In this document: positions 41,561 to 52,847 of the stretch, piece after piece | Position numbering within the stretch: the stretch's first letter is position 1 | Layout of the letters: each line of letters begins with the position of its first letter | Assembly (NCBI GenBank): GCA_002205965.3 | Contig: NADL03000557.1 | Location: forward strand, 157,895 to 221,894 | Length of the DNA stretch: 64,000 nt | Direction of reading: 5' to 3' | From: Kappaphycus alvarezii | Lineage: Eukaryota > Rhodophyta > Florideophyceae > Gigartinales > Solieriaceae | The notes under the pieces: model-generated | The model's input: only the letters and a program-made list of their open reading frames with translations | What the model was told of the DNA's origin: nothing | The model's database searches: none | Translations under genes and position numbers: made by a program

Positions 41561-43299
41561 CGTTCAAATTCTCGATGATTACTGCATATTCGGAATCGAA
41601 AATGGTCTCGGCATGATTATGTAATTTAATACTCGAAGCTAGACGAAAAATACAAGCTTTCTATCCTTTTATTGCATAACTGCGAAAGAAATGACTCCTG
41701 GTGACAGGACCGGGTGAATAATGACATTTTACGGTATATTTGTATTTTTAGCATTTTCCGAGAAAAACTGTTCATAACTGGGCAGTAGACGTCTAGGCCC
41801 ACGCTATATTGGTTGAGTGTCGGTAAGCTCAACAGAGTCAATGGACGGCACTTTTTCATGTGTTTAATCGGAAACGCTAAATGAAAAGGCTTTGGAGGGT
41901 GCTAATATCCGGTATATTGTAGTAGAAGCGAGAGACGGAAGTTGTATCTGTTTTAAATTAACATTTTCGATCTTTATCTTTTTTATTGCTGATTCTTTCT
42001 ATCTTCGTTTCGGTGAACCACTTCCGCTGCATCTACATTTCAGATTTGATCGCAAATTTCTCAGTTCATTCGGATAGATATTCGAATTACATTCACATTT
42101 ATCTTGTTCTACAACCGACATTTATCGCAAACAGCTACAAACAGAGAGCTTTTTTTGTCTTCAAACCCCAGTCGTCGTCTGTGATATACCTGGAATCTTA
42201 ATAATTCCATATGCGGTTATTTATCTTTCTATAATGATATTTCAATTTTTGAATACCCTATTTAGCTGTAGATCCTCTCTTTCACAGCTAAAGGTGAACT
42301 ATTCACTTTTCCTTCTCTCAATTCTTCTGAGATCACGCTTCTGTCAAAATATATACACATCTGAACGTTTCAAACGTCGATTTGAACTGAGAAACATTGG
42401 TTGCCAAGGTCAATGCAGTTCTCAGGCTCTACTATTGTCCTACATCCAATGATCTTATGAAAAGATAGCTACGGAAAAACAAGAAATTAACGTCATCTTT
42501 CGAGTCCCCACGAATACGGAAACTTTATCAACAGTACTCTTCCAGTTTGATATGTGTCGATACGCTATAGCTATCCTTCGTCTAGTTGGAACAATTTTGA
42601 GGCCGAAGTTCTTCATTGAACTTCGTCCTCAAAAGTAATTTCTGAAAATACGTTTGCAACAGCACCCTTATTCTAAGGGCCTTGGGCTTTCGTTCCCAAT
42701 ATCTTGACTGGCACTAGGTTAAGACGTCCTAATACTTTCAGGAACAAATTAAGAAATAGTCCCATGCCCTTCTAGACTTACTGCGGTTTCAGATGGGAGC
42801 TCGCAAAAATTACATTTCTTGACGTACTTGACTTTATCCTTCGAGATAATTTTTACCTTTTTCTGCCTTTTCATTTTCCTTGTCGCAGCAAGTTCCGCAT
42901 CTAATACAATTTCATCAAACCTTTTCGTCCAAAAGGGGAGAAGTGATGGAACACTGTCAAGCATCTCATGACTCAATCTTAGTTTCTTCCGTAACACATT
43001 ATTTTCTGCATCCCTTTCTACAAGATTGACTTGGTCTGTTTCATCAGCGATAGATACAGTAGTTCACCTTTTTTCAGTTTATAAGCCTTCCATTTCTGTG
43101 AAAGGTTCATCTCGGGTCCACAATGGCTTCGTTTCTCCGAGGAAGTTGACCGTCTGTTATCTATAGTCCAGTAGTTTCTTTCATGATGACCGTAGCGACC
43201 GCACTTCCCAAAAAGACTATTCCGGGGTTGATTCTCCCGGGATGTTTTGCTAATTGTCCACGTTTATGACAATAGGAGCAGAATTCTATAGCCATTGAA

Positions 43300-44060
43300 A
43301 TACCGGACTGGATTCTCTAGATGTTCCGAGAAAGGCACCCCAACTGTGACATGATCATGTCCAGTCGATTGTCAAACGGGTTTCCAAGTCGTTCTTCCAA
43401 GTTTTTAATATCGCTTGTCACGGCTTTCAACTTTCGACGTGGTGGTTGGCATTATTTACTTATTCTCACGATGGACAAGGTACATTGATGTAGGCTTCCC
43501 TTCGGTATTTTACTAAGCGACTGAAATCCCTCCAAATTCCTAACAGACTCCACAATTGTGCGCTTCAGGTCATTTTACATCTGACGGCCTTTGAAATGAA
43601 GGAAAAGGAGAGCCACTTATCCTTCACTACCGACTTACGCAGTATTCCGCACTTAACCTGGGCATTGAACAGAGACTTTTCGTCGAGATCAGAAAAGTAA
43701 ATTAATGAATTAGCAGATCACTGAACTTAAAGCGGGCCTCGATGAAGGTGCAGATCATCTCATCTGGTTCTACTTCCTTAACGTATTCTTTCGCAAGCCA
43801 CTCACAAACTTTACTGAAGTTACGCACATTACTACTAATAGAATACCTATTGATGAGCTTCTCTTTATTTTTACTCGTGACATCTCCGAAAATAGGCGAA
43901 GATACTCGCGGCCTTCTCTTTTTCGTTCCTTTACCACATGAAAACATTAGCATATATATAAAAGAACTTTTCAACGCCCTCATCCTTGCTTCCTGTGAAC
44001 TACATACGGGCGTCATTAAGATCCATGATTCCAGAACGGGGGTGTTGCAAAACGACAAAA
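43300..44060 (-). pseudogene. element B gag remnant
   Basis: The minus-strand frame 44058-43702 contains NVRNFSKVCEWLAKEYVKEV and EPDEMICTFIEARFKFSDLL, matching A's gag (FGEVCEWLVKEYAKKV, DEMIRTAIEARLNFDDLL). Beyond it, 43700-43300 is decayed. The 41600-43300 stretch, where nucleocapsid and protease would lie, keeps only weak traces such as a CNFCELPSETAVSLEGH-like residue run near 42790. Confidence 0.6.
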
Positions 44061-44306
44061 TTCCTATCGAAGTATAGTTTTAGAAACACAAAAGATTGAC
44101 AGTGGCATGGTGTCAACGGGACACAAGTGATTTTAGAAGGGACAGGTTCTACCAACCATGCTCAGTGAACAAAGTAAACAAAAAAACCCTTGGTTTAAGT
44201 CAGATGGTGACTTTCAATTTCGCAACTGCTTGGGTCTGAACCTTAGAAGTTGAGCGGAATGTCGGTGGCGTTGAAAGGGAAGGAGGAAGAAATGGGCATA
44301 GCCATG

Positions 44307-44311
44307 ATCCG
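44307..44311. repeat. target site duplication of the solo LTR, left copy (ATCCG)
   Basis: ATCCG directly precedes the LTR start TGTTAGGCGC and recurs at 45848-45852 directly after the LTR end CCCTATCA. Confidence 0.8.
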
Positions 44312-45847
44312 TGTTAGGCGCAGATTTTTTTGTCGCCGTCATCTACAGGCCTATAGCTTACTGTACAACCTCTCCTTGTCCAAATTTGCTTATAGTTCCG
44401 GTCCTTCCTCCTCCTCTTTGAACCTCGCTTATCATTACCGCGGTCCTCTCCAAATTTACTTCCATTCTATCTAGATATTTTTATACTGTATCTACCCCTC
44501 TAAATCGCTCTCGAATCAAGTTATTTTTCCCTTTTTGCTTACCTCCTCCTCCAAATTCGTTTTTTTGAGAAAAAGGGCGCAAATGCACTACTACAAAAAT
44601 CCCTTGCAGATTTGTTTTACCTATTCCGAATATATAGAACCTGCACCGGGAGCCTATTTAAACCCCTTTATTCCAAGTTTTGAACGTCCCCGATCATTTT
44701 GCTAATCACACCTCTCCCCCCACCCACCCGAAACACCCTCCATTACCTCCCATTCCCCCAAACCTACCAAAATGACCAATCTACGCCCCTCGAAAATCAT
44801 CTCCAAAAAGCGCCATCCCCGCCCCCTAAACTCTATTCCCCTACTTCCTTTCGGACCTACTGACCGCGAGGACTACCTGCGCCGGCAAACCAAGAAAAAG
44901 GTCATCGAATTCGTGCGTCGCCTCTTTATCGAGGATGAGGCGGAGGAGGTAGGTAAGGGGCGGGAGTGGGACATCGAGGAGGGAGCTGGGGAGACCTTTT
45001 AGGAGTGGGTAGCCCCTGGATTAGTCTATGAAGTTAATAACGAGGAGAACGGGGAGGATGAGGTTAGAGAGGAGGATAAGGATGAGGATGAGGTTGAAGA
45101 GGAGGATGAGGATGAGGATGAGGTTGAGGTTGAAGAGGAGGAAGAGGAGGATGACGGGGACGAGGACGAGCTGGATGAGGGAAATGGGGGCATGGAAAGT
45201 GTTGTACTGGTGGGGCCTGGACTGGAGAGTATGGATCAAGTGGTGCCGACGCTGGAACTGGATGGAGATATCTTTAGTAGTTTAGATATCTCCCAGGAGG
45301 GAATAGAGAGCTGTGAGCCATTCGCAGATATTTGTGGGGACTACTTGGACAGCATGGATATTTTAGAGGAGTTGTTTGGATCTGATTTAGAGAATGGGAA
45401 ATAAGAGGACCTCATTGATTGTTAGTTTCTTAAGTATCTTCTGTTTAGAGCATGTCATCCGCACAAATTGTTTCTGTGCATTTCCTGGTACCTTCTGTAG
45501 TTTTGTTCGGACTTTAGGGGTAGCCAAAAGTCTATGCAAGCTGAGTAAACCGCTTTCTCTTGGAGAGGTCAAGCAAGTTGGCAGACAGCTTCAAGCTCAG
45601 TACCAAATAGTTAGGAAGTTGAGAGTCAACTTCAGACCCAAGAAGCATTTACTTTACCCTAGTCACTAAGCATAGGTGGTAGACCCTGCCACTTCCATAC
45701 TTGCTTGTAGCCCATTAAACTGTCTTCCCTATACACTCCTTTTCGTTCTTTCAACTATACCACGGTAGCACTTTTGTCGCTTGCAAAATCTCCTTCTTGG
45801 GGTGGTTGGTTCTGAATATCTCTTCTCCCGACGATTTACCCCTATCA
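44312..45847 (+). repeat. solo LTR of the A/B/D gypsy family, 1536 bp
   Basis: Starts TGTTAGGCGC, ends CCCTATCA, and is flanked by ATCCG on both sides, so it is a complete LTR left after LTR-LTR recombination. It contains the promoter-like TATTTAAA at 44655, the ORF 44772-45404, and the 3' block shared with A's LTRs (45405-45847). It inserted about 58 bp beyond the truncated 5' end of element B. Confidence 0.85.
44772..45404 (+). pseudogene. LTR-encoded acidic protein, solo LTR copy with one nonsense codon
   Basis: The frame from ATG 44772 to TAA 45402-45404 (about 210 codons) is interrupted only by TAG 45000-45002, where A has Glu (SFEEC versus TF-stop-EW). The basic N-terminus has YLRRQTKKKVIEFVRRLF; the acidic middle is a GAT/GAG hexamer-rich tract (45049-45175). 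The C-terminus FADICGDYLDSMDILEELFG differs from A by one residue in 20. The acidic middle differs greatly from A in length and sequence while both ends are conserved. Confidence 0.65.
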
Positions 45848-45852
45848 ATCCG

Positions 45853-46304
45853 GAAGCGGTAGATCTAGAAAACAGTACTCCCGAAACACTTGAACACCGC
45901 AGTTCCTAGCAACGTTGCGAACATCAGCGATGAGCTGCTTTCGCAGCGCTGCGAAGTGCGCTGTGACCGCGCATGGTGCCCGGACCAGTCTGACGGACGG
46001 AGACATGACGGGCGTACGCGTCCAAAGCAGCGTTTGTACATAAGCACATAAAATATGGACTTGCTCCGGAGAACAGTACGCCACCGAGACTTAGGCAGAC
46101 TGTATTGATCCCAACCTCCGGCTGGACGCGAGCGCCATTTGCAAGAAGAGTGAGGTGTCATGAAGGGAAGAAAAAAAGTTTCGGTGTTTTACTCTTGGAA
46201 GATATATTCGATCTGGAAGGGTGGAGGCGTGTGTAGAGGTAGGGTGGTAAGCAAAGCCCATTTCCGCTACATGTTTACATCATCAAATGTCCTACATTAT
46301 CGTA
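45853..46304. other. intergenic, unassigned minus-strand frames
   Basis: Two overlapping minus-strand frames (46161-45865 and 46084-45845) contain sequences such as RKQLIADVRNVARNCGVQVF but match nothing I recognise. Bases 46176-46212 are an inverted LINE 3' tail fragment (GTGTTTTACTCTTGGAAG). Confidence 0.35.
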
Positions 46305-47070
46305 AGGAAGTTGGGATCGTCGCCCTCGTCGAGCGTCCGCTCCTCCACCAGGTTCCCAACTCGTCTGGGCATTCAGAGTCCCCGCGTTACGAATGGACAT
46401 TTACATACCCGCTGCATACAGGCTTCACAGTACCGATATCGCCGTCAACGTTACTGTTGCCCACCCCTCCGCACGCCGCCACATCTCGCCAAGTACGGGC
46501 ACCGCAGGCGCTGCCGCGACACTCGCCGAGCGCAAGAAACATCGTCGTTACGGCACTTGCCGCAGCGGCAGCAATGTCCAAAGAAAGAAGTTTAATGCAT
46601 TCAGTATCTACTGGCTCCAATGCGGCGTGCTTGTTGGCTGGCCTCCAGCCAGTTTTCTATCGTTTTGACGGATTCCCGCCAATCCTTCACATTGTAAGCC
46701 TTTACCCACATCACGACATCCCTCAGCGAACAGCTGACCATATTTTTCATGGATTAAATACACCCCAAATTTTCCCCTTACTGCAACCAAAACGATATCC
46801 TCCTCTCCCCCGTCGGGATTGATACCTATGGCGCCTTGGGCGACGACGGCAAGGGTTTTTTCCGCCGCCTTGCTTCCTTCGCTGCTTCCCGTCGCGGTTC
46901 CTCCCCTCAACAGGAGCTCCGCGACTTCGTTACCCGTTCTGCGTTTAGTCTCCAAGTAATGCAGGCGCGACAGGTTTCCACCCGCCGCCCGCATCCGTAG
47001 TTAATTTATGAATACCCTCCGCACGCTTCTGTGCAACATTGTACAACCCATAAAGATTTGCCACCACCAC
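46305..47070 (+). pseudogene. LINE L6, 3' end fragment of ORF2 plus 3' UTR, with a 225-bp insertion
   Basis: Nearly identical to L2 from KEVGIVALVE through YEWTFTYPLHT to the stop and 3' region (46996-47070). Between 46562 and 46785 it carries extra sequence absent from L2. The extra piece includes a diverged relative of the L8 3' end (AATGCGGCGTGCTTGTTGGC ... AAATACACCCCAAATTTTCC). The remaining coding part matches L2's GIDIYGALGDDGKG region. It is a 5'-truncated LINE copy. Confidence 0.75.
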
Positions 47071-47596
47071 ATTATCGGAGAACTGACGCTTATAGCTATA
47101 CCTGTACTGAAATTTACCCATGATCTAGTTGTATATCATCAAAGTGCTAGATGCAGTGTTTTCCTCTGTAGAGTTTTTTGTGCCGAAATGCTGAATTTTA
47201 ATGTTAAGCAGTGCAAGGTCGTAAATGACCGCTGATCTCCCCGTTACACTCACCCGATGGGCTCTTCCATAACCTTCTCAATACACCAATGGCAATCACT
47301 TGAAAAGCCTTGTTGAACTACTACCCTGTCACGTCTTTTGGAGATTACAGAAAAGAGGTTTCGGAATTTGTAACGATCCATATTTTTTTGTGTAGCTCAA
47401 ATTACTGTTCGCTCCCGAAAAAGTAAGCGCAGCGATGTATCGTTGAAGTCTTGTACTAAACACACACCCCTATCCCCCGCAATTTGTGTTGAACGTGTTT
47501 CATCCCATTTCATGGCGCACATTCTATCGTCAACCGTAATAAAGATTGCTACAAATCAGTCATAACTAGGCTGCCATAAGCATTATGATGCACTAT
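47071..47596. other. intergenic downstream of the nitrate transporter, no gene seen
   Basis: No coding region was recognised. It holds the 3' flank of the nitrate transporter; no AATAAA was found on the minus strand close to the stop codon. Confidence 0.4.
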
Positions 47597-49104
47597 TCAC
47601 GCCTCCTCGTCAACAACCTTGGTCTCAGCCTTCGGCGGGCAGAACATGCCACCATAATGGGGCCAATACAAGAGCGGGATTAGGAATGCGGTACCAATAA
47701 CGATAAAGCCGAGGATGAAGAAACCATCACGAATACCCTCTCCAGTTCCGTCACCGGAGTTGACCAAGAAACCACCTGCTACGGCACCGAAGTTACCACC
47801 AGCACCGACGATGCCAGAGATAGCCCCTGTGGCTGAAGGGTTCACGAACGGTACGATACCGAAGGTACAACCCTCGGCCATTTGAACGAGGAAGGAGAAC
47901 AGGATGAGAACAGGCACTGCGGCGCCGAGAACAGAGATGCGAGAGAAGATGACGAACATGCACCCCTCACCGGCTTGCACGATGAAGAAAGCCCAGAGGC
48001 GCCCACGCATGCCGAACCGCTTTGCCATCAAGTCGGAGAAGATTCCACCGATGGAACGGGCAAAAATGTTCATGAGACCGAACAGACTCGCAATGAGGCC
48101 AGCGGTGGACTTTTCCAGCTTGAAAAAGTCTTGGAAGTAGGTGGCGAGGTTTCCGTTCATGATAAGCTCAACTCCGAAGCACCCAGCATACAGCAAGAAG
48201 AGAATCCACACCCTCCAATTGCCAGCAGCCTTGCCCATGGCAACGAACGGGTTGGTCTTTTCCTTTTTCCCGGACTTAATGAGGTCTGCATAGTTACCCT
48301 GGGGAAGATCGTCCGTTAGGAACCACATAGCAACGGAGGTGAGAACGAGGGCGCCGCCCGGAATGATCATTGCGTAACGCCAGGCCTTGTCCGTAGCCTC
48401 CAACTGCGATAAGCTGGTACATCCAGGCTCGTCGATCTGTTCGGGATGGCAAACACCTTTCTCGTCAAAGCCAATGCCGTTGCGGATACCGTTAGCAATG
48501 AGGGGCATGATGGCGTTGGTGACACCACCACCAAGGTTACCCCACCCGGCGGAGGTAGCGTTGGCGGTACCGACAATGTTTCCAGAGAACATAATCGAGG
48601 TCCAGAATTGGGTCACAACAAAAGTAGCCCCCACGAAACCAATGAAGAAGCGTGCAGTAGTCCACTGGGCGTAAGAGTTGGCGGTACCGACCAGGAATAC
48701 TGGAAGAGAGAAGATGCCCAGGAGAGAGCTCTGGGCGAGACGGGGGCCGAAACGATCACAGAACGGACCGACTACGAGACGCATGAGAATGGTACCAGCG
48801 ACGGCAATAATGTTCTGGATCTTAAAGTTACTCTTGTTAAGCCATGGAGTGACCGGGCTGTTACGAATCTCGGCCTGGAGCGGAGCGAGAGCGAACCACC
48901 CGAAGAAAGCGAGAAAGAAGGAAAACCACGCAAAGTGGAAAGCACGCATGTGCGGGCGGGCGAACGAAAATATTCTTACTACCTTAGCTTTCCCGTTCTC
49001 GTCGACGGGGAGGCGAAACTGGGGGTCTCATCGACTTGAGTCGGCTCCGGAGTCGGCTCCGGCGTCGGGGCCGAGAGCTCTGTGGGAGGTGCAGCAGCGG
49101 CCAT
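47597..49104 (-). CDS. NRT2: high-affinity nitrate/nitrite transporter (NRT2, NNP family of MFS)
   Basis: A plasma-membrane 12-helix carrier that brings nitrate into the cell. The open part from Met 48949 is 450 residues with helices throughout. It has RLVVGPFCDRFGPR near residue 57, the nitrate signature AGWGNLGGG at 134-142, a conserved Arg near 298 (NIFARSIGG) and the second signature GAGGNFGAVAGG at 382-393. The real start is probably ATG 49104-49102 (MAAAAPPTELSAPTPEPTPE). The conserved leader QFRLPVDENGKAKVV and IFSFARPHM lies in the next frame. The two frames would join if the run of five G at 49021-49025 had six. Full length would be about 502 residues. No introns. Single-base loss or an assembly error are both possible; the rest is intact, so I favour a functional gene. 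Confidence 0.85.
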
Positions 49105-49218
49105 TAGAAAATGTTACGCGTAGCTAGGCTCGTACAACTATACTCCGTAGCGGCTGGATCGATGTGTCCAGGTGATGGCAATTTCGATGGTGGCAGGACA
49201 GCTATCGGGACCGAAGCC

Positions 49219-49226
49219 CTTATATA
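49219..49226 (-). promoter_or_regulatory. TATA box of the nitrate transporter
   Basis: TATATAAG on the minus strand, about 115 bp upstream of ATG 49104, in the context GGTATATAAGGGC. Position and sequence fit a core promoter. Nitrogen-responsive elements were not identified. Confidence 0.5.
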
Positions 49227-50734
49227 CCAAACAGTTCGAAATAGGCAGAGAACTTGGAGTTGTCGTTTACGTCAAGCAAGCTTACGCTTGCAGTACTGTG
49301 TTGCTAGCTCTGGCCCAGAGCGCTATACGGCTGTGAAATGGAAGCTAAGTTAAGAGATGACGGGTTACAAGATTGCGCTTTAGTGCTAGACACAAGGTTT
49401 CGCGGTGTTGCTATCCATGGAAGTAACTCCTGCACATGGGCCGTAAAGATATGAGTCGGAATGATTTCGGAAGGAAGGGATTGCACACATCCACATGGAA
49501 ATTGAACGCGTTGTATGGCGCAATATGTGGGTTCATACATGTGATCACCATGGATGCCGTGGATCTGTCGGTCCCGGACACAGGCTAGCTTGGGGAACTT
49601 CTGCTTCGCTCAAGGAATTGGTGTCTGGGAGTGCCGCCCGTTTGAGGCCTTGTTCGGCGACAGAGGAGACAGTTTGTTGCAAACGAATGCATATTTTATT
49701 CGGTATTTTTGGCTGTATTGGAACAATGCATCTGTCGGAATGACCGAAACCCCATTCTTCCCCCATTTTGGCTTTTGGCCGCAACCAGGGTATGTCTGTT
49801 ATTGATTTGTTCTTTTGACGAAGATGCTTGCAGGGTTGCAGAACGAGATTTCACATGAGACTTCAACTTCATTGATTTGGCCCGTTTCGCTATTTCAAAA
49901 GCGTTTTTGTGAATTTCGAGGAGCCTAGGACTCTTCTGATAGATCAACCGAAACTAATAGCCTAAATTAAAAAGCAAAACCATCCGTACTGCTATGCAAG
50001 CCACGCTTCATGGCCCGATATGGAACGAATTAAGTTCGCGAGACGGTTAATACGTTGCACAACGCCAATTATAGACTACCCCCGATTTTCAGTCCTCCAA
50101 AGCCTCGCAGTGAACACACTCCCTATTTGTGCCAAAGGTAGTACGTCAAGGTTAAGTAAAATGTTATAATCCATCAAAGCAAATGATTCATGCGTGAAGC
50201 ACTCCTACGGATTTGTTCGAAACAACATCTGATCACTGTTTCACAGATCACCTCGGGGAGTAGTTGATGGACTATAGTATTTCGAGACAACGAGTTGTTG
50301 AAAAACTCAAGAGCCATCGGCACTACACTTTAAATACATATTACCGGATTAAAACCCAACTTCTCGATGTAACTCCGGTGTGAGGGCAATTCTGTATCAA
50401 CGAAAAGTCCCGTTGGGAGTTACTCCCAACGGACATTGCCTCTTGAGTAGCCCACTAGCTACACCGCATAGGAGTGCGACGAAGTCGGTGACCAAGATTT
50501 TTGTCCAGGAAGGGAATTAGACTTTCTGAGAGGATAGTGGTAGATGAGTAGGTAACAGCTGTGAAAAGTGTTTTTTATATCGCGTCTTTCCACGTTTAAG
50601 ACACGATTCATTCAGCGGGAACTCAGCTCATACATCTGTCGCACTAAACCAAACCCCAATTTCTCCATTCCTAGTTTTTTTCTCACCTCGGAAATCGCTA
50701 AACGCGAATATTTCGCTTCGCTAGTTGAAGTTTA
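49227..50734. other. intergenic, nothing recognised
   Basis: The upstream flank of the nitrate transporter. Short open frames exist on both strands, but none resembles a known family or repeats elsewhere in the window. Confidence 0.4.
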
Positions 50735-51330
50735 AATAGGAATAAATCGTCGAGGATGGATTCTCAGGACCGATTATCCCAGAACGGAGATGTTGCAAAC
50801 GATAAAAGTCTTACCGAATTATATTTGTGGGAACATGAAAAGTTGTTTAAGGACAGAGTGTCAAGGGATACAATTGAGTATAAGCGGGACAGGTTTTACT
50901 CTTTGTTCAGTGAATAATGTAACAAAAACTTTTCATAGGTTAGAAGTTGGCTTTCAAATTCTGAATCATTTGGGTATCTAGTTCAAGTTGTCTCCTAATA
51001 CGCTTGTCCTCCCTCAGGGGAAGCAGTTCAGTCAGCTTATACGGACTTTTCAGGTAGCCTTAAAGCCGTAACAAAACATACTAAATATCATATTGTGAAT
51101 TGATGAGAACCTTGTGGACGAAAAAGTCGAGAATTAGATAAAATCAAGACAAATATGTGTATGTACTCCTCAAATTCTTCGTTCCCGACATAAGAGTAAA
51201 ACATCTTCCATATTATCCAGACTACCAATTAAGTCCCTAAACTTTCTCTCGAAAGGCCCAGAATAATTGATAGCCTTCTCATAGATATCAAATTACGTCA
51301 GTACTTCCCTCAGACCCTCAATTTTCACTC
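50735..51330 (-). repeat. decayed LTR fragment of the A/B gypsy family
   Basis: On the minus strand it follows the A LTR. From the plus side: AAATCGTCGAGG near 50749, GATGTTGCAAACGATAAAAG near 50790, GGGACAGGTTTTACTC near 50885, then GAAGCAGTTCAGTCAGCTTA near 51019 matching the TATA/R region of A. It is closest to B's 5' LTR stub (44040-44254). No internal region is attached, so it is a solo or broken LTR. Confidence 0.6.
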
Positions 51331-52315
51331 ACTTTCCGAGCAGGAAATTGTAGGAACACGTTTAGGACCACAATTAAGTAATGATATTTCAATTTGTATT
51401 ACGTATATCGAACTATCCTTACCTATTACTACTGAAATTAGCATGTGGAACCTGTTGTGTACAAACGTTCAACGTATAGGTGGTAAATCTTTATTGGTTG
51501 TACAATGTCGCACAGAAGCGTGCGGAATGTATTCATAAATTAACGTATAGAACGTATCGCGACAAACAAATATATCATAATTCTTATCTTGAAGGTTCAA
51601 AAACGGAAACCATAAAAGGAAAAAAAATTATTACCACATTTCATTTTGCAGTCCGTCAAGGCTGGGAGATACTTCCGCAGACACAATATAAAGTGATAAA
51701 GTAATTTCGTTTTCCAGATGTAAAACACCTATTCCTTCAATACCAGTAGTAGTCTCCAGTAGTACCTCTTAACCTATTTTGCTTTTTGCCTTTTCCAGTG
51801 TTCTTTCTCAAGCTCTTCTCTCCTACCTTTCGTATTGCTTTTTTTCGCCTTCTCCGCCTTTTTCCCGCGCCCCCGCATCTCCTTACTGCCTTGCTGCGGC
51901 TACGCTGCGCCGCGTGAGCGACCGTCTGGTCGCATCTCAACTCTCCTCCTCCCTTCCAAGTCTCCCCGTTCTTCCAGGTAACAAGATCTTTCCCAGTACC
52001 TTTTTTAATCTCTTTCCTTGCTTCCCATTGGCTGAGATGTTGTTGCACCGTGAAGTTCGCAGACAGGCCTTCGACCGACCTGGTATCTCGGGAGACGCGC
52101 TTTCCGTTGGCGGAACAGTGCGAGGCGAGATGGTTCTACGGGCGACACAATGGCAGCTGGGAGGAGATCGGACTCCACTCGGCCGGGAAACTGTCATTTT
52201 TAATATATTCGCCGTCCCTCGCATATTTGTAATTACTGTAATTCATTAGAAACTACTACTATGTTCAAAAAGCACAAGCGAGCAATAAAGTGGGCCCTAC
52301 TGTCTATTGGACCGT
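51331..52315. other. intergenic with one unassigned open frame
   Basis: Bases 51779-52249 (plus) are open for 156 codons with a hydrophobic Ser/Leu-rich start, then REVRRQAFDRPGISG and ATQWQLGGDRTPLG. I do not recognise it. The composition shift to GC-rich between 51850 and 52180 suggests a transposon scrap. There is too little evidence for a gene. Confidence 0.3.
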
Positions 52316-52333
52316 TGTCCTCATATGAGGACA
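52316..52333. repeat. 18-bp palindrome, left partner (TGTCCTCATATGAGGACA)
   Basis: A perfect palindrome 200 bp left of the copia 5' LTR. The identical 18-mer occurs at 58910-58927, 172 bp right of the 3' LTR. Confidence 0.7.
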
Positions 52334-52532
52334 TTTTTCCCGATATAAGGACTACTTTTAGCACTTCTTTTTCAGTAAAATTTCTTTTACCTCAGCCCAT
52401 TTCTTGTCCCTTTGCATTAGTTCATGAGTATAGATGGCCGATCAAAACTAACTTTTCAAGATTGTTGACCTCGGTAGAGGCTAGAGCAATTTTCCTCACC
52501 AACGTCGGCTCTTTGCAAGAAGTTGTGAAAAC

Positions 52533-52829
52533 TGTCGGAATATTCGTACTTACAGGGGAAGAGATGTCCTTTTATTCGGATGTACAATAGCTCACAGAAG
52601 AGCCAAATTTATGCAGCCCAGTCAGGAGCTATTTTATTATTGATCAGCACCTTCCTGGAGAGCACCTCCGGACAAGAGGATGGTGGCTAATCGGAACGCT
52701 CCCTAATTCTCAGGTGCTGAAACTCTCTAGCAGCCCTCGAAAATCTTTATCTATATAAAGGATACTTCAGACGTCGTTCTGATTGACTGGAAAAAAAACA
52801 ACAAACCCAACCAATTCCAACTTTCTACA
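52533..52829 (+). repeat. copia 5' LTR
   Basis: 297 bp starting TGTCGGAATATTCG and ending CTTTCTACA. It aligns with 58441-58738 along its length at roughly 90 percent by eye. TCTATATAAAGG near 52752 is a probable TATA box; the 3' copy has TCTATAAAAAGG. Confidence 0.85.
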
Positions 52830-52847
52830 TGGTACCATCGCCTGAGA
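52830..52847 (+). other. copia primer binding site
   Basis: TGGTACCATCGCCTGAGA directly abuts the LTR end CTACA. It begins TGGTAC, as in gypsy elements A, C and D. It differs from the TGGTATCAGAGC initiator-Met site common in plant copia elements. Confidence 0.55.

Larger units (their letters stand above)
35789..44254 (-). mobile_element. Ty3/gypsy LTR retrotransposon B, old and AT-rich
   Basis: A minus-strand relative of element A. It has a 3' LTR (37268-35789), accessory domains 2 and 1, integrase, RNase H, RT and gag remnants, and a 5' LTR stub ending near 44254. That stub joins gag directly, so the LTR end and primer site are deleted. Coding segments are riddled with stops and biased to A/T relative to A, consistent with long decay. 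The shared accessory domains and LTR ORF place it in the same lineage as A and D. Confidence 0.75.

Noticed and set aside
48930-49025. An intron near the 5' end of the nitrate transporter, with GTAGTAAG as donor
   Set aside because: The conserved leader (FRLPVDENGK, IFSFARPHM) is encoded right through the supposed donor, so a one-base frame change explains the data better.
47882-49127. Plus-strand frames opposite the nitrate transporter
   Set aside because: They mirror a strongly conserved gene on the minus strand and have no domain of their own.
50341-50360. Possible copy of the DDE transposon end (TTACCGGATTAAAACCC)
   Set aside because: Only about 10 bases match and no partner repeat was found.
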